A stretch of DNA of 64,000 nucleotides from positions 372,001-436,000 of the forward strand of contig NZ_FMXM01000002.1 in NCBI RefSeq assembly GCF_900103325.1. Direction: 5' to 3'. A model generated the notes under the pieces. The model did no database searches, was not told where the DNA came from, and was given only the letters and a program-made list of their open reading frames with translations. Made by a program: the position numbers and the translations under genes. This DNA is from Mesorhizobium qingshengii. GTDB taxonomy: Bacteria; Pseudomonadota; Alphaproteobacteria; Rhizobiales; Rhizobiaceae. Numbering within the stretch: position 1 is the stretch's first letter; each line of letters opens with the position of its first letter. Below, in pieces: positions 38,975 through 47,747 of this stretch.

Positions 38975-39913
38975 TCAGGCTGCCAGCTTGGTCCGCGCCG
39001 GCAGAAACGGAATCTTGCGACGCGCTGTGACTGGCGCCAGATCGAAGACGCCGCGATGAAGGCGGTTGAGCAATGCCTTGCGGTCGCGCAAAGGTTCCAG
39101 TTCGCTCCAGCTCAGCACATCGCCGACGCGCACGTCGATCGCCTTGCCCGACAGCCGCGCGAACTCGTGGATGAGCAGCGAAATGCGCAGCGTCAGCGAG
39201 GCCTTGCCAACGAATTTCGCCACCCGGCCGTCGCGCTCGGCCATGTTCATCGGGCCGCTGACCAGATGGAACAGCCGGCCGTTCTGCCCGGAAAAATGCA
39301 TCGGAATGACCGACGCCCTGGCGTCCTGGACGAGACGCGCCGGAAACATCTTCCATGGCAGGTCGCGCGCACGGCCAAAGCCCTTCGGCGCCGTGGCGAC
39401 ACCACCGGCCGGAAACACCACGATGGTGACACCCTCTTTCAGCAGCCGCACCGCCTCGTGGCGCACGGCCATGTTGTTTTTCAACGCGTCCTTGGACTCG
39501 GAAAAGTCGATCGGCAGCGAATAGGGTTCCATCTCGCGGATCTTGAGCAGGTCCTTGTGGATCATCACCCGGAATGGGCGCCCCAACTGCTCGGCCAGCG
39601 AAAGCACGGCAATGCCATCCCCAATGCCGAACGGATGGTTGGCGACGATCACCAGCGGCGTATCCGGCAATTGCGCGGGCGGCCATTGATCGGCGGTCCG
39701 CACACGGACGTCGATCAGCTCGAGCATGCGGCTGAACACGCGCTCGCCGGTCGGCACGACCTGGCGGCGCCAGAAATCATAGAGCGCCGCATAGCGGTCG
39801 CGTCCCGACAGGCCTTCAATGGAATGGATGACCCACCGCGTCAGCGCCGGCTGGCGCGGATTGGCATAGGAAAGCTCGGGAAACGGTTTCTCGCGCGTCT
39901 TCAGTTTGAGCAT
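38975..39913 (-). CDS. Lysophospholipid acyltransferase family protein
   Basis: A 312-residue PlsC-like acyltransferase. The catalytic block reads IVANHPFGIGDGIAVL, an H-x5-D variant seen in ornithine-lipid and haemolysin-like acyltransferases, followed by VFPAGGVATAPKGFG. It probably acylates a lyso-lipid at the inner membrane. No operon partner is visible; thrS lies 83 bp upstream. Confidence 0.86.
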   Translation of the reverse strand: MLKLKTREKPFPELSYANPRQPALTRWVIHSIEGLSGRDRYAALYDFWRRQVVPTGERVFSRMLELIDVRVRTADQWPPAQLPDTPLVIVANHPFGIGDGIAVLSLAEQLGRPFRVMIHKDLLKIREMEPYSLPIDFSESKDALKNNMAVRHEAVRLLKEGVTIVVFPAGGVATAPKGFGRARDLPWKMFPARLVQDARASVIPMHFSGQNGRLFHLVSGPMNMAERDGRVAKFVGKASLTLRISLLIHEFARLSGKAIDVRVGDVLSWSELEPLRDRKALLNRLHRGVFDLAPVTARRKIPFLPARTKLAA

Positions 39914-39996
39914 GCGGGCTCGTTACAAGGTTGGCGTGACAAGGATATGAAAGTGGCGGTGGATCGCTCCACCGCCATGTCGTCGAGACTAGTGGA

Positions 39997-41973
39997 TCAG
40001 GCAGCGCGTTTGCGCCGGCGGTCAGGCGTGATCGCTTCTTCGCTCAATTGTGCGATCGCCTCGGCAAGGCCAAGCGGTTCCTGGTCGCGCGAGCCCAGTC
40101 GGCGCATGTTGACCGTCTGTTCCTCCGCCTCGCGCTTGCCGCAGACGAGGATGACCGGAACCTTGGCCAGCGAGTGTTCGCGGACCTTGTAGTTGATCTT
40201 CTCGTTGCGCAAATCCGCTTCCGCCAAAAGCCCGGCGGCCTTCAGTTTCGCCACCACCTCGGTCGCATAGCCGTCGGCATCCGACGTGATCGTCGCCACC
40301 ACCACCTGCAGCGGTGCGAACCAAAGCGGAAAATGACCGGAATAGTTCTCGATCAGGATGCCGAGGAAGCGTTCCATCGAACCGCAGATGGCGCGGTGCA
40401 CCATCACCGGCTGCTTCTTTTCGGAATCCGAGCCGATGTAGAAGGCGCCAAAGCGCTCCGGCAGATTGAAGTCGACCTGCGTCGTGCCGCACTGCCATTC
40501 ACGGCCGATGGCGTCCTTCAGCACATACTCGAATTTCGGCCCGTAGAAGGCGCCCTCGCCGGGATTGATCGAGGTCTTGATCCGATTGCCGGACCTCGTC
40601 CTGATCGTCTCCAGCACGCTGCCCATGATCGCTTCGGCGTGGTCCCACGCCTCGTCGGTGCCGACGCGCTTGTCCGGTCGCGTCGACAGCTTGACGCTGA
40701 TTTCGTCAAAACCGAAATCGGCATAGGTCGACAGGATCAGGTCATTGATGCGCAGGCACTCCGACGCCAGCTGCTCCTCGGTGCAGAAGATGTGCGCATC
40801 GTCCTGCGTGAAGCCGCGCACGCGCATCAGCCCGTGCAGCGCGCCCGATGGCTCATAGCGATGGACATTGCCGAATTCCGCAAGTTTTACGGGCAGGTCA
40901 CGATAAGACTTCAACCCATGCTTGAAAATCTGCACATGGCCCGGACAGTTCATCGGCTTCAGTGCGAAGACGCGGTCATCGTCGGTATCGTCCCCGGCGA
41001 CCGTCACCTTGAACATGGCGTCGCGATACCAGCCCCAGTGGCCTGACGTCTCCCACAGGCTCTTGTCGAGCACCTGCGGCGCGTTAACCTCCTGATAGCC
41101 CTGCTCGTCGAGGCGGCGGCGCATGTAGTTGACCAGGTTCTGGAACATCCTCCAGCCCTTGGCGTGCCAGAAGACGACGCCCGGCCCCTCTTCCTGGAAA
41201 TGGAACAGGTCCATCTCGCGGCCGAGCTTCCGGTGGTCGCGCTTCTCGGCCTCCTCCAGCATCGTCTGGTAGGCTTCGAGCTGCGCCTGGTCGGCCCACG
41301 CGGTGCCGTAGATGCGCGTCAGCATCGGATTGTTCGAGTCGCCGCGCCAATAGGCGCCGGCCACCTTCATCAGCTTGAAGGCGTTGCCGATCTGGCCGGT
41401 CGAGGCCATGTGCGGGCCACGGCAGAGGTCGAACCAGTCGCCTTGCGCATAGATCTTGAGATCCTGATCCTCGGGAATGGCGTCGATCAGCTCGAGCTTG
41501 TAGCGCTCGCCCTTCTCGGCGAAGACCTTCTTCGCCTTGTCACGCGACCAGACTTCCTTGGTGAACGGCTTGTTACGCGCGATGATCTCGCGCATCTTCT
41601 TCTCGATCACCGGGAAATCGTCTGGCGTAAACGGCTCGTTGCGGGCGAAATCGTAGTAGAACCCGTTCTCGATCACTGGCCCGATCGTCACCTGCGTCCC
41701 CGGCCACAGCTCCTGCACGGCTTCCGCCAGCACGTGGGCGGCGTCGTGGCGGATGAGCTCCAGTGCGCGCGCATCGTCACGGGTGACGATCTCGACCTTG
41801 CCGGACTTGCCGAGCGGGTCGGAAAGGTCGCGCACGGTGCCATCGATGGCGTAGGCTACGGCCTTCTTGGCCAGCGACTTCGAGATCGATTCGGCAAGAC
41901 CAGCGCCGGTCATCGCCGCGTCGTAATCGCGGACGGAGCCATCGGGAAATGTCAGGGAAACGGAATTCAGCAT
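39997..41973 (-). CDS. thrS: Threonyl-tRNA synthetase
   Basis: A 658-residue class II synthetase with an N-terminal TGS domain ([16 protein letters not shown]), an editing domain with the [11 protein letters not shown] motif, the catalytic core ([47 protein letters not shown]) and the C-terminal anticodon-binding domain. Standard length. The 237-bp upstream gap holds an intergenic repeat; no leader peptide or T-box is recognisable. Confidence 0.97.
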   Translation of the reverse strand: MLNSVSLTFPDGSVRDYDAAMTGAGLAESISKSLAKKAVAYAIDGTVRDLSDPLGKSGKVEIVTRDDARALELIRHDAAHVLAEAVQELWPGTQVTIGPVIENGFYYDFARNEPFTPDDFPVIEKKMREIIARNKPFTKEVWSRDKAKKVFAEKGERYKLELIDAIPEDQDLKIYAQGDWFDLCRGPHMASTGQIGNAFKLMKVAGAYWRGDSNNPMLTRIYGTAWADQAQLEAYQTMLEEAEKRDHRKLGREMDLFHFQEEGPGVVFWHAKGWRMFQNLVNYMRRRLDEQGYQEVNAPQVLDKSLWETSGHWGWYRDAMFKVTVAGDDTDDDRVFALKPMNCPGHVQIFKHGLKSYRDLPVKLAEFGNVHRYEPSGALHGLMRVRGFTQDDAHIFCTEEQLASECLRINDLILSTYADFGFDEISVKLSTRPDKRVGTDEAWDHAEAIMGSVLETIRTRSGNRIKTSINPGEGAFYGPKFEYVLKDAIGREWQCGTTQVDFNLPERFGAFYIGSDSEKKQPVMVHRAICGSMERFLGILIENYSGHFPLWFAPLQVVVATITSDADGYATEVVAKLKAAGLLAEADLRNEKINYKVREHSLAKVPVILVCGKREAEEQTVNMRRLGSRDQEPLGLAEAIAQLSEEAITPDRRRKRAA

Positions 41974-42018
41974 TTGTATCTCCTATCCAGTCCCGCAAAC
42001 GAGCGCGGGTGGTTAAAA

Positions 42019-42065
42019 TGCAGGTCGCCCAAAGCGTGCAGCGGCTTTGGGCTACGACATGCATT
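42019..42065. repeat. Intergenic palindromic repeat, second copy
   Basis: gcaggtcgcccaaag ... ctttgggctacgacatgc forms an inverted repeat clearly related to 13435-13479. It lies between thrS and the class D beta-lactamase gene. The second stem present in the first copy is not evident here. Confidence 0.65.
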
Positions 42066-42210
42066 GGGGTAAAGCCGGATGCGTCCGACAGCGGGCGGGT
42101 TTTAGAGGCAGTGCCGCGCCAGGTAAAGAGCGCTGATTGGCCTGGCAGTCAGGAAATGTCGCTAGAGGTGTCGCCGGGCGATTTTTCCAGGCTTGCGCCG
42201 AAGCGCAGGC

Positions 42211-43038
42211 TTATTTGATGAGCTGCGGCAGGTCTTTCAGGAATCCGGCCCGCGTCTTGAGGCCCTTGGGCATGTCGGTCCGTTTCGTGTCGACAACGAG
42301 CCTTGCAAACACAATCTGGCGGCCGTCCTTTTGCGCCCAGCCGACGAACCAGCCGAGCGAGCGCTTGTCCTGGATCTTGTCGGCATCGTTGGCCAGCCTG
42401 GTGCTGCCGGTCTTGCCTTGCACCGTCCAGGCTCCCGCCTGGAAGGTCGGGATGATGGCATTGGTCATGTCATAGGCCTTGGCCGAAACCGGCAGCTTGC
42501 GGGCAAGCAGTTTGCGCAGGAAATCGACCTGCTCGACCGGTGTGATCTTGAGCGAGGAATTCACCCAGGATTGGGTCAGGCCATCATTCTTGCCAGGGGT
42601 GCCGGAAACGTCGGCGTTGCCGTAGTCGAACTTCGAGACATAGCCGGCAAGGCTCTGCGGCCCAAGCCTGCGGGTGACTTCACGCGAATACCAGAGGATC
42701 GAATCCTTTTCCCAGATCGTCGGATCGACGGTCTTCTGATCCCGCTTCACCGCATTGAACTCGTCCTTGTAATCCCAACTCGGCGTGTGCGCGTCACTCA
42801 GGATCCCGGCATCATAGCCAATCAGCGACAGCGGCACCTTGAACGTCGAGGCCGGGCTGAACCGCTGGTCGCACACCCCGTCCTGGTAGAGCGTCTTGCC
42901 GCTCGCCGCGTCGGCGATCAGCGTGCAGCGGACATCCCCCAGCGGCGCCGATTGAGCGCGCATCGGAAATCCCAGCAACCAGGCAAGCAGGAACAGGATT
43001 CCGGCAAAGATGAAGGGAAGACGGTCGACGTTGCGCAT
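42211..43038 (-). CDS. Class D beta-lactamase (OXA family)
   Basis: A 275-residue periplasmic serine hydrolase with signal peptide (FIFAGILFLLAWLLGFPMRAQS). Class D motifs are all visible: STFK at 64-67 (nucleophile and carbamylated lysine), SIL at 113-115 in the place of SxV, YGN at 139-141 and KTGS at 209-212, with GWFVGW following. It should hydrolyse penicillins. There is no sign of an integron cassette or mobile element, so it looks like an intrinsic chromosomal gene. Confidence 0.93.
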   Translation of the reverse strand: MRNVDRLPFIFAGILFLLAWLLGFPMRAQSAPLGDVRCTLIADAASGKTLYQDGVCDQRFSPASTFKVPLSLIGYDAGILSDAHTPSWDYKDEFNAVKRDQKTVDPTIWEKDSILWYSREVTRRLGPQSLAGYVSKFDYGNADVSGTPGKNDGLTQSWVNSSLKITPVEQVDFLRKLLARKLPVSAKAYDMTNAIIPTFQAGAWTVQGKTGSTRLANDADKIQDKRSLGWFVGWAQKDGRQIVFARLVVDTKRTDMPKGLKTRAGFLKDLPQLIK

Positions 43039-43185
43039 TTTGAGGCTCGCTCCAGAAGGGGGTCGCGAGTGGCTTAGCGAGGTCTCTTGTCTCGATTTTG
43101 TCTCAAATGCGCAGTCTTTGTGCAGGCTTGCGTTAACCCTACCGGATCGTAAATGCGCACTGCCGCCGGGGCTTGACCGGCGCCA

Positions 43186-43560
43186 TCAGCCCTGCGCTTT
43201 GCCGTGCTTGCTGCCGATCCGCCAATAGCGCCAGGGCATGAACCAGACGTAACGATCCGCCAGCGCCTCCGGCACAAGGTCGATGCCACGCGTGCCGAAT
43301 GGCCCGCAGCGCAGCACCCGGAAAAATCCCATCCAGCCGCCGGCCCACAGGCCATGGCGGGCGATTGCCTCATGCGCATATTCGGAACAGGTCGGCAGGT
43401 GCCGGCAGGAATTGCCGACAAAGCCGGACAGCGTGAGCTGGTAAAGGCGCACAAGCGACGTGCCGAGGAGACGCCCGGGCGTCTTGCGCCACGGGCCAGG
43501 CCAATTGCGCCCGCGCCTCGGCCGTCCGGCGATATGCGCATGCCCATGTTGGTCGCGCAC
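43186..43560 (-). CDS. yidD: Membrane protein insertion efficiency factor YidD
   Basis: A small membrane-associated protein (about 124 residues) of the YidD family, thought to assist YidC-mediated insertion. The signature is LVRLYQLTLSGFVGNSCRHLPTCSEYAHEAIARHG, then RVLRCGPFGTRGIDLVPE. The frame is open to 43776, but GTG 43560, seven bases after GGAG, gives a family-sized protein. The usual rnpA and yidC neighbours are absent. Confidence 0.85.
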   Translation of the reverse strand: MRDQHGHAHIAGRPRRGRNWPGPWRKTPGRLLGTSLVRLYQLTLSGFVGNSCRHLPTCSEYAHEAIARHGLWAGGWMGFFRVLRCGPFGTRGIDLVPEALADRYVWFMPWRYWRIGSKHGKAQG

Positions 43561-43883
43561 CGCATTCTCCGTATCGCGTTTCCAAACGGATAGATGTGGA
43601 CTTCGGCCGGAGAACGCAATCCCCTCACCTACCCTGCCATCGCGGACGGGAGCGGCGAAACGGATGCCGGTCGCCCGAAGGTGCCCAGCGCCCAGGACTG
43701 GCCGGCTCTTCATGGCGCTTTGCATGCAGCCGTTCGTCATGCCATTGAAACGTTGCGACCCGCATGACATCACCAAAGATGCTCAGGAACTGGATCATGA
43801 CCGTGTCTCCTTTGACGCGATTAGATCGCCACTGGCTCTCGCCTTCAAACGAGTATAATTTCCACTACGGATAATCTGAGGTT

Positions 43884-44813
43884 ATGCGAATGAAGCGCGG
43901 ACGCTTGCCGCTGACGGCATTGAGGAGCTTCGAGGTGGCGGGCCGGCATCTGAGCTTCAGCAGGGCCGCCGAGGAGCTTTTTGTCTCGCAGGCGGCGATC
44001 AGCCGGCAGATCCGCGAGCTCGAAATCTTCCTGCGTCAGCCCCTGTTCGAACGTCACCACCGCCGCGTCGAACTGACCGATGCAGGCCGGCGTCTGCTCG
44101 CCCAATTGGTCCAGAGTTTTGACGACATCGACAGACTGCTTTCGGAATTGGTCACGGTCCCGGCGCAGTCCGTGGTTCGCGTCAGCGTCGAACCCTCACT
44201 TGCATCCGTGTGGCTCGTGCCACGGCTCAATCGATTTCGCGAATTGCGACCCGATATCGACGTTTCCCTCGAAGTCGATCCAAGGCTGATCGAGTTCCGC
44301 GGCGATCAGCCCGAACTTGCCTTGCGCTTCAGCGCGCATGCCGCCTCGTGGCCACACAGCGAGGCTGAGCGACTTGCATCGACAGTCGATTCACCGGTTC
44401 TGTCGCCGGCGCTGCTCGCCTCGGGTCCTGCCCTTGAGAAGCCGATCGACCTTGGTCGCTACACGCTTTTGCACGAGGAAAACCGGCAGGGCTGGGCGCG
44501 CTGGTTTGAAGCAGCCGGCGTTCCCGCCGATGCCGTGCCCGCGCGCGGTCCCATGCTGGCCGATGCGTCACTTTCAAAGCAGGCCGCCCTGCTCGGGCAT
44601 GGCGTGGCGCTGGGCGATCTCTTGCAGATCGGCGAGGAAATCGCATCCGGCGCCTTGATCAAGCCGTTCGACATCGATGTCGCCTCCGGCGCTTATTGGC
44701 TGGTGGCCAGGAGTTTGAGGAATCTATCGGAGCCGGCCGCGGCATTCGCCGACTGGGTCCGGAGCGAATTTGCCGAAAGCAGGCGCGCGCCGGATTTAGG
44801 GGATCCCGCCTAA
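43884..44813 (+). CDS. LysR-family transcriptional regulator (GcvA-like)
   Basis: A 309-residue regulator: an N-terminal helix-turn-helix (about 10-65; LPLTALRSFEVAGRHLSFSRAAEELFVSQAAISRQIRELE) and a C-terminal substrate-binding fold. The N-terminal layout is that of the GcvA/AmpR branch. ATG 43890 is an alternative start. A class D beta-lactamase gene lies about 0.85 kb upstream with yidD between; AmpR-like control is possible but not shown. Confidence 0.88.
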   Translation: MRMKRGRLPLTALRSFEVAGRHLSFSRAAEELFVSQAAISRQIRELEIFLRQPLFERHHRRVELTDAGRRLLAQLVQSFDDIDRLLSELVTVPAQSVVRVSVEPSLASVWLVPRLNRFRELRPDIDVSLEVDPRLIEFRGDQPELALRFSAHAASWPHSEAERLASTVDSPVLSPALLASGPALEKPIDLGRYTLLHEENRQGWARWFEAAGVPADAVPARGPMLADASLSKQAALLGHGVALGDLLQIGEEIASGALIKPFDIDVASGAYWLVARSLRNLSEPAAAFADWVRSEFAESRRAPDLGDPA

Positions 44814-45256
44814 GCCGCTTCTTCGGCGCGCTTCTTCTCGATCTGGCCGATCGCGTCGACCACGGCGTCGAAGGTCAGCATGGTCGAGGCATGGCGCGCC
44901 TTGTAGTCGCGCACCGGCTCCAGATACTTCAGGTCGGCGAAGCGGCCGTCAGGCGGGGCGCCATTCTCCTTCAGCATCTTCAGCATGGTGTCGCGCACCG
45001 CGCGCAATTCTTCGGCGCTGGCGCCGACGACATGCTGCGCCATGATCGAGGATGACGCCTGACCCAGCGCACAAGCCTTCACGTCATGGGCAAAGTCGGT
45101 GACCACGCCATCCTCCATCGTGAGGTCGATGGTGACGGTCGAGCCGCACAGCTTGGAATGCGCCTTCGCGGTCGCGTCGGGATGGTCGAGCCGGCCGATG
45201 CGCGCGATGTTTCCGGCAAAACCGAGAATTTTCGCATTGTAGACGTCGTTGATCAT
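44810..45256 (-). CDS. Iron-sulfur cluster assembly scaffold protein, IscU/SufU-like
   Basis: A 148-residue scaffold protein. Two conserved cysteines are present, C37 ([10 protein letters not shown]) and C62 ([13 protein letters not shown]). The third cysteine usual in IscU/SufU is missing, a feature I associate with the alphaproteobacterial group found next to folE. It may carry clusters or have a modified role. It diverges from folE and its stop overlaps the LysR gene end by 4 bp. Confidence 0.88.
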   Translation of the reverse strand: MINDVYNAKILGFAGNIARIGRLDHPDATAKAHSKLCGSTVTIDLTMEDGVVTDFAHDVKACALGQASSSIMAQHVVGASAEELRAVRDTMLKMLKENGAPPDGRFADLKYLEPVRDYKARHASTMLTFDAVVDAIGQIEKKRAEEAA

Positions 45257-45496
45257 TATTTTCCAATCCGTCGCCGCCCAGCGAACAGCGATTGCCGCTG
45301 CCGTGTCTTCCTTTCGCTCGTCATGACCATATATAATGCTGGCAGTCCGGTATCGACAAGGCAGCGAAAGCCAGCGTCATTGCCGGGAAGTTCACGCCGC
45401 TTACGGGGCTGGAAACGGGGCGAGTTTCCGACGCCGAAAGGTCGTGGTCCGTTCAACTCGTTCCTCCGCCGAGAGGAACTACGGGAGACGCCTTTT

Positions 45497-46132
45497 ATGG
45501 ATGCCGTTATCAAGAAACTCATGCCCCAGTCCGCCTACATGGAAAAACCGGTCACCGACCGACCGAGCGAAGCTGAGGTCGAGGCTGCCGTGCGCACGCT
45601 TTTGCGCTGGACCGGCGACAATCCGGACCGTGAGGGGCTCGTCGACACACCGAAACGCGTGGCCAAGGCCTATCGCGAAATGTTTGGCGGCTACGACATG
45701 TGCCCGGCCGAGGAACTTGGCCGCACCTTCGAGGAGGTTGCCGGTTATGACGATCTGGTCATCGTCAAGGACATAAGTTTCCATTCGCATTGCGAGCATC
45801 ACATGGTGCCGATCATCGGCAAGGCGCATGTCGGCTATCTGCCCGACGGCAAGGTCGTTGGCCTGTCCAAGATCGCGCGCGTCGTCGATATCTTCGCCCA
45901 TCGCCTGCAGACGCAGGAAGCACTGACCGCGCAGATCGCTGGCGTCATCCAGGATGTGCTCAATCCCCGTGGCGTCGCCGTCATGATCGAGGCCGAGCAC
46001 ATGTGCATGGCCATGCGCGGTATCCGCAAGCAGGGTTCCACCACCCTCACCTCGACCTTCACCGGCGTCTTCAAGGACACTCCCGATGAGCAGGTTCGTT
46101 TCGTCACCATGGTGCGCGGCGGCGGGGTCTGA
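45497..46132 (+). CDS. folE: GTP cyclohydrolase I
   Basis: First enzyme of folate/pterin synthesis: GTP to dihydroneopterin triphosphate. The 211 residues include the zinc ligands in [24 protein letters not shown] and [17 protein letters not shown]. The frame is open from 45086, but the family N-terminus ([19 protein letters not shown]) fits ATG 45497. hisI follows after a repeat element. Confidence 0.95.
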   Translation: MDAVIKKLMPQSAYMEKPVTDRPSEAEVEAAVRTLLRWTGDNPDREGLVDTPKRVAKAYREMFGGYDMCPAEELGRTFEEVAGYDDLVIVKDISFHSHCEHHMVPIIGKAHVGYLPDGKVVGLSKIARVVDIFAHRLQTQEALTAQIAGVIQDVLNPRGVAVMIEAEHMCMAMRGIRKQGSTTLTSTFTGVFKDTPDEQVRFVTMVRGGGV

Positions 46133-46154
46133 TCGGTTTCCCGCCGGCTTCGCC

Positions 46155-46205
46155 TGACCATGATCCCGAAAAGGGGAGACCGGTTTTCGGAAACGATCAT
46201 GGTCA
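46155..46205. repeat. Palindromic intergenic repeat between folE and hisI
   Basis: Perfect 11-bp outer arms tgaccatgatc / gatcatggtca (46155-46165 and 46195-46205) enclose a 7-bp inner stem ccgaaaa / ttttcgg. I recall this ccgaaaa...ccggttttcgg pattern as common between genes in rhizobia. An ATG inside it (46160) opens the hisI frame but is not a real start. Confidence 0.75.
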
Positions 46206-46225
46206 AACAGGAAAATGAACCGGCG

Positions 46226-46684
46226 ATGTCGGCACTGGAATTTCCGAAAGCTCCATCAGACAAGAAAGCGCTGGAGGAAGGCACTGTCCTCTCGCCGCGC
46301 TTTGATGCCGCCGGCCTCGTCACTGTGGTCGTCACCGATGCCGAAGATGGCATGCTGTTGATGGTGGCGCACATGAATGCGCAGGCGCTGGCGCTGACGC
46401 TGGAAACCGGCATCGCCCACTACTGGTCGCGCTCGCGCAACGCACTTTGGAAGAAGGGCGAAACCTCGGGCAATTTCCAGCATGTCGTCGAGATACGCAC
46501 CGACTGCGATCAGGACGCATTGTGGCTGCGCGTCAAAGTGTTGGGCCACGATGCAACCTGTCACACTGGTCGGCGTTCATGCTTTTATCGGACGGTGGGG
46601 CTGATCGACGGCAAGGCGACGCTTGCCGGCGACGGCAGCAAGCCGCTGTTCGATGCGGAAAATACGTATCGGAAGCCTTTGTGA
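46226..46684 (+). CDS. hisI: Phosphoribosyl-AMP cyclohydrolase
   Basis: Histidine-pathway enzyme of 152 residues that opens the purine ring of phosphoribosyl-AMP. Signatures are [51 protein letters not shown] and the metal-binding [11 protein letters not shown]. Starts at 46160 and 46199 lie inside the palindromic repeat, so MSALEF at 46226 is chosen. It is the stand-alone HisI without a HisE fusion. Confidence 0.92.
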   Translation: MSALEFPKAPSDKKALEEGTVLSPRFDAAGLVTVVVTDAEDGMLLMVAHMNAQALALTLETGIAHYWSRSRNALWKKGETSGNFQHVVEIRTDCDQDALWLRVKVLGHDATCHTGRRSCFYRTVGLIDGKATLAGDGSKPLFDAENTYRKPL

Positions 46685-46765
46685 ACCATTCAATATTCAC
46701 AAACCACTCATATTCACTATTCTCAAACGGACTTCCTGTAGAAAGGGAGTGGGACAAGGGAGATT

Positions 46766-47740
46766 ATGGTGCTCGAGTGGGCGTCATTGCGTAACAGACC
46801 AGACGTTCGGGAAGCCAACGGCCTCTCTTCGTCGGGCGGCGCGTCCGAACCAAAACCTGCAAAGAAAACAGGCATTTCGCTCGCCTTGGGTGGCGGTTGT
46901 GCCAGAGGCTGGGCCCATATTGGCGTGCTGCGCGCGCTCGATGAAGCCGGTATCGAGCTCTCGATGATCGCCGGCACTTCGATCGGCGCGCTGGTCGGCG
47001 GCTGTTACCTCGCCGGCAAACTGGATGAGCTGGAAGACTTCGCCCGCAGCCTGACCAGGCGGCGCATCTTCGGTCTGCTCGACCTCAATCTGCGCGGCAG
47101 CGGCCTGTTCGGCGGCATGAAGCTGGACGCCCGCCTGCGTGAACATGTGGCCGGTGTTCGTTTCGAGGATCTGCCCAAGCCCTTCGTCGCCGTCACGTCG
47201 GAGATCCGCACCGGCCATGAAATCTGGTTGTCGAGCGGTTCGCTGATCACTGCCATGCGCGCTTCCTATGCGCTGCCTGGCGTGTTCGAGCCGGTAAACT
47301 GCAACGGCCGCGTGCTGGTCGACGGTGCACTGGTCAACCCGGTTCCGGTTTCGGTCTGCCGCGCCTATGAGCAGCCGCTCGTTGTGGCGGTCAACCTTCA
47401 CTATGATCTGTTCGGCCGCGCCGCCGTCATCAAGCACAGCGCCGGCGAGCTGGTCGTCGAAAAGGACGCGCCGAGGCCCGGCCAGGTCGACACGGAACGC
47501 CAGTCCCGCGAGACACGGCTCGGCATTACCGGCGTCATGGTCGAAGCCTTCAACATCATCCAGGACCGCATATCGCGCGCCAGGCTTGCCGGCGATCCGC
47601 CTGACATGTCGCTGCAGCCGAAGCTCAGCCATATCGGCCTGACCGAATTCCATCGCGCCGACGAGGCGATCCGTCTCGGCTATGAGGCAACGATGGCGCA
47701 GATCGGCGAACTGACGCGGCTGCAGACCGTTCTCGCCTGA
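46766..47740 (+). CDS. Patatin-like phospholipase (RssA-type)
   Basis: A 324-residue serine hydrolase. It carries the oxyanion-hole motif LALGGGCARGWAHIGVL, the nucleophile elbow GTSIG and the aspartate motif VDGALVNPVP of the Ser-Asp dyad. No signal peptide, so probably cytosolic or inner-face membrane-associated, acting on phospholipids. Ribosome site AAGGGAG lies about 15 bp upstream. It converges on recJ. Confidence 0.9.
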   Translation: MVLEWASLRNRPDVREANGLSSSGGASEPKPAKKTGISLALGGGCARGWAHIGVLRALDEAGIELSMIAGTSIGALVGGCYLAGKLDELEDFARSLTRRRIFGLLDLNLRGSGLFGGMKLDARLREHVAGVRFEDLPKPFVAVTSEIRTGHEIWLSSGSLITAMRASYALPGVFEPVNCNGRVLVDGALVNPVPVSVCRAYEQPLVVAVNLHYDLFGRAAVIKHSAGELVVEKDAPRPGQVDTERQSRETRLGITGVMVEAFNIIQDRISRARLAGDPPDMSLQPKLSHIGLTEFHRADEAIRLGYEATMAQIGELTRLQTVLA

Positions 47741-47747
47741 TCAAACC

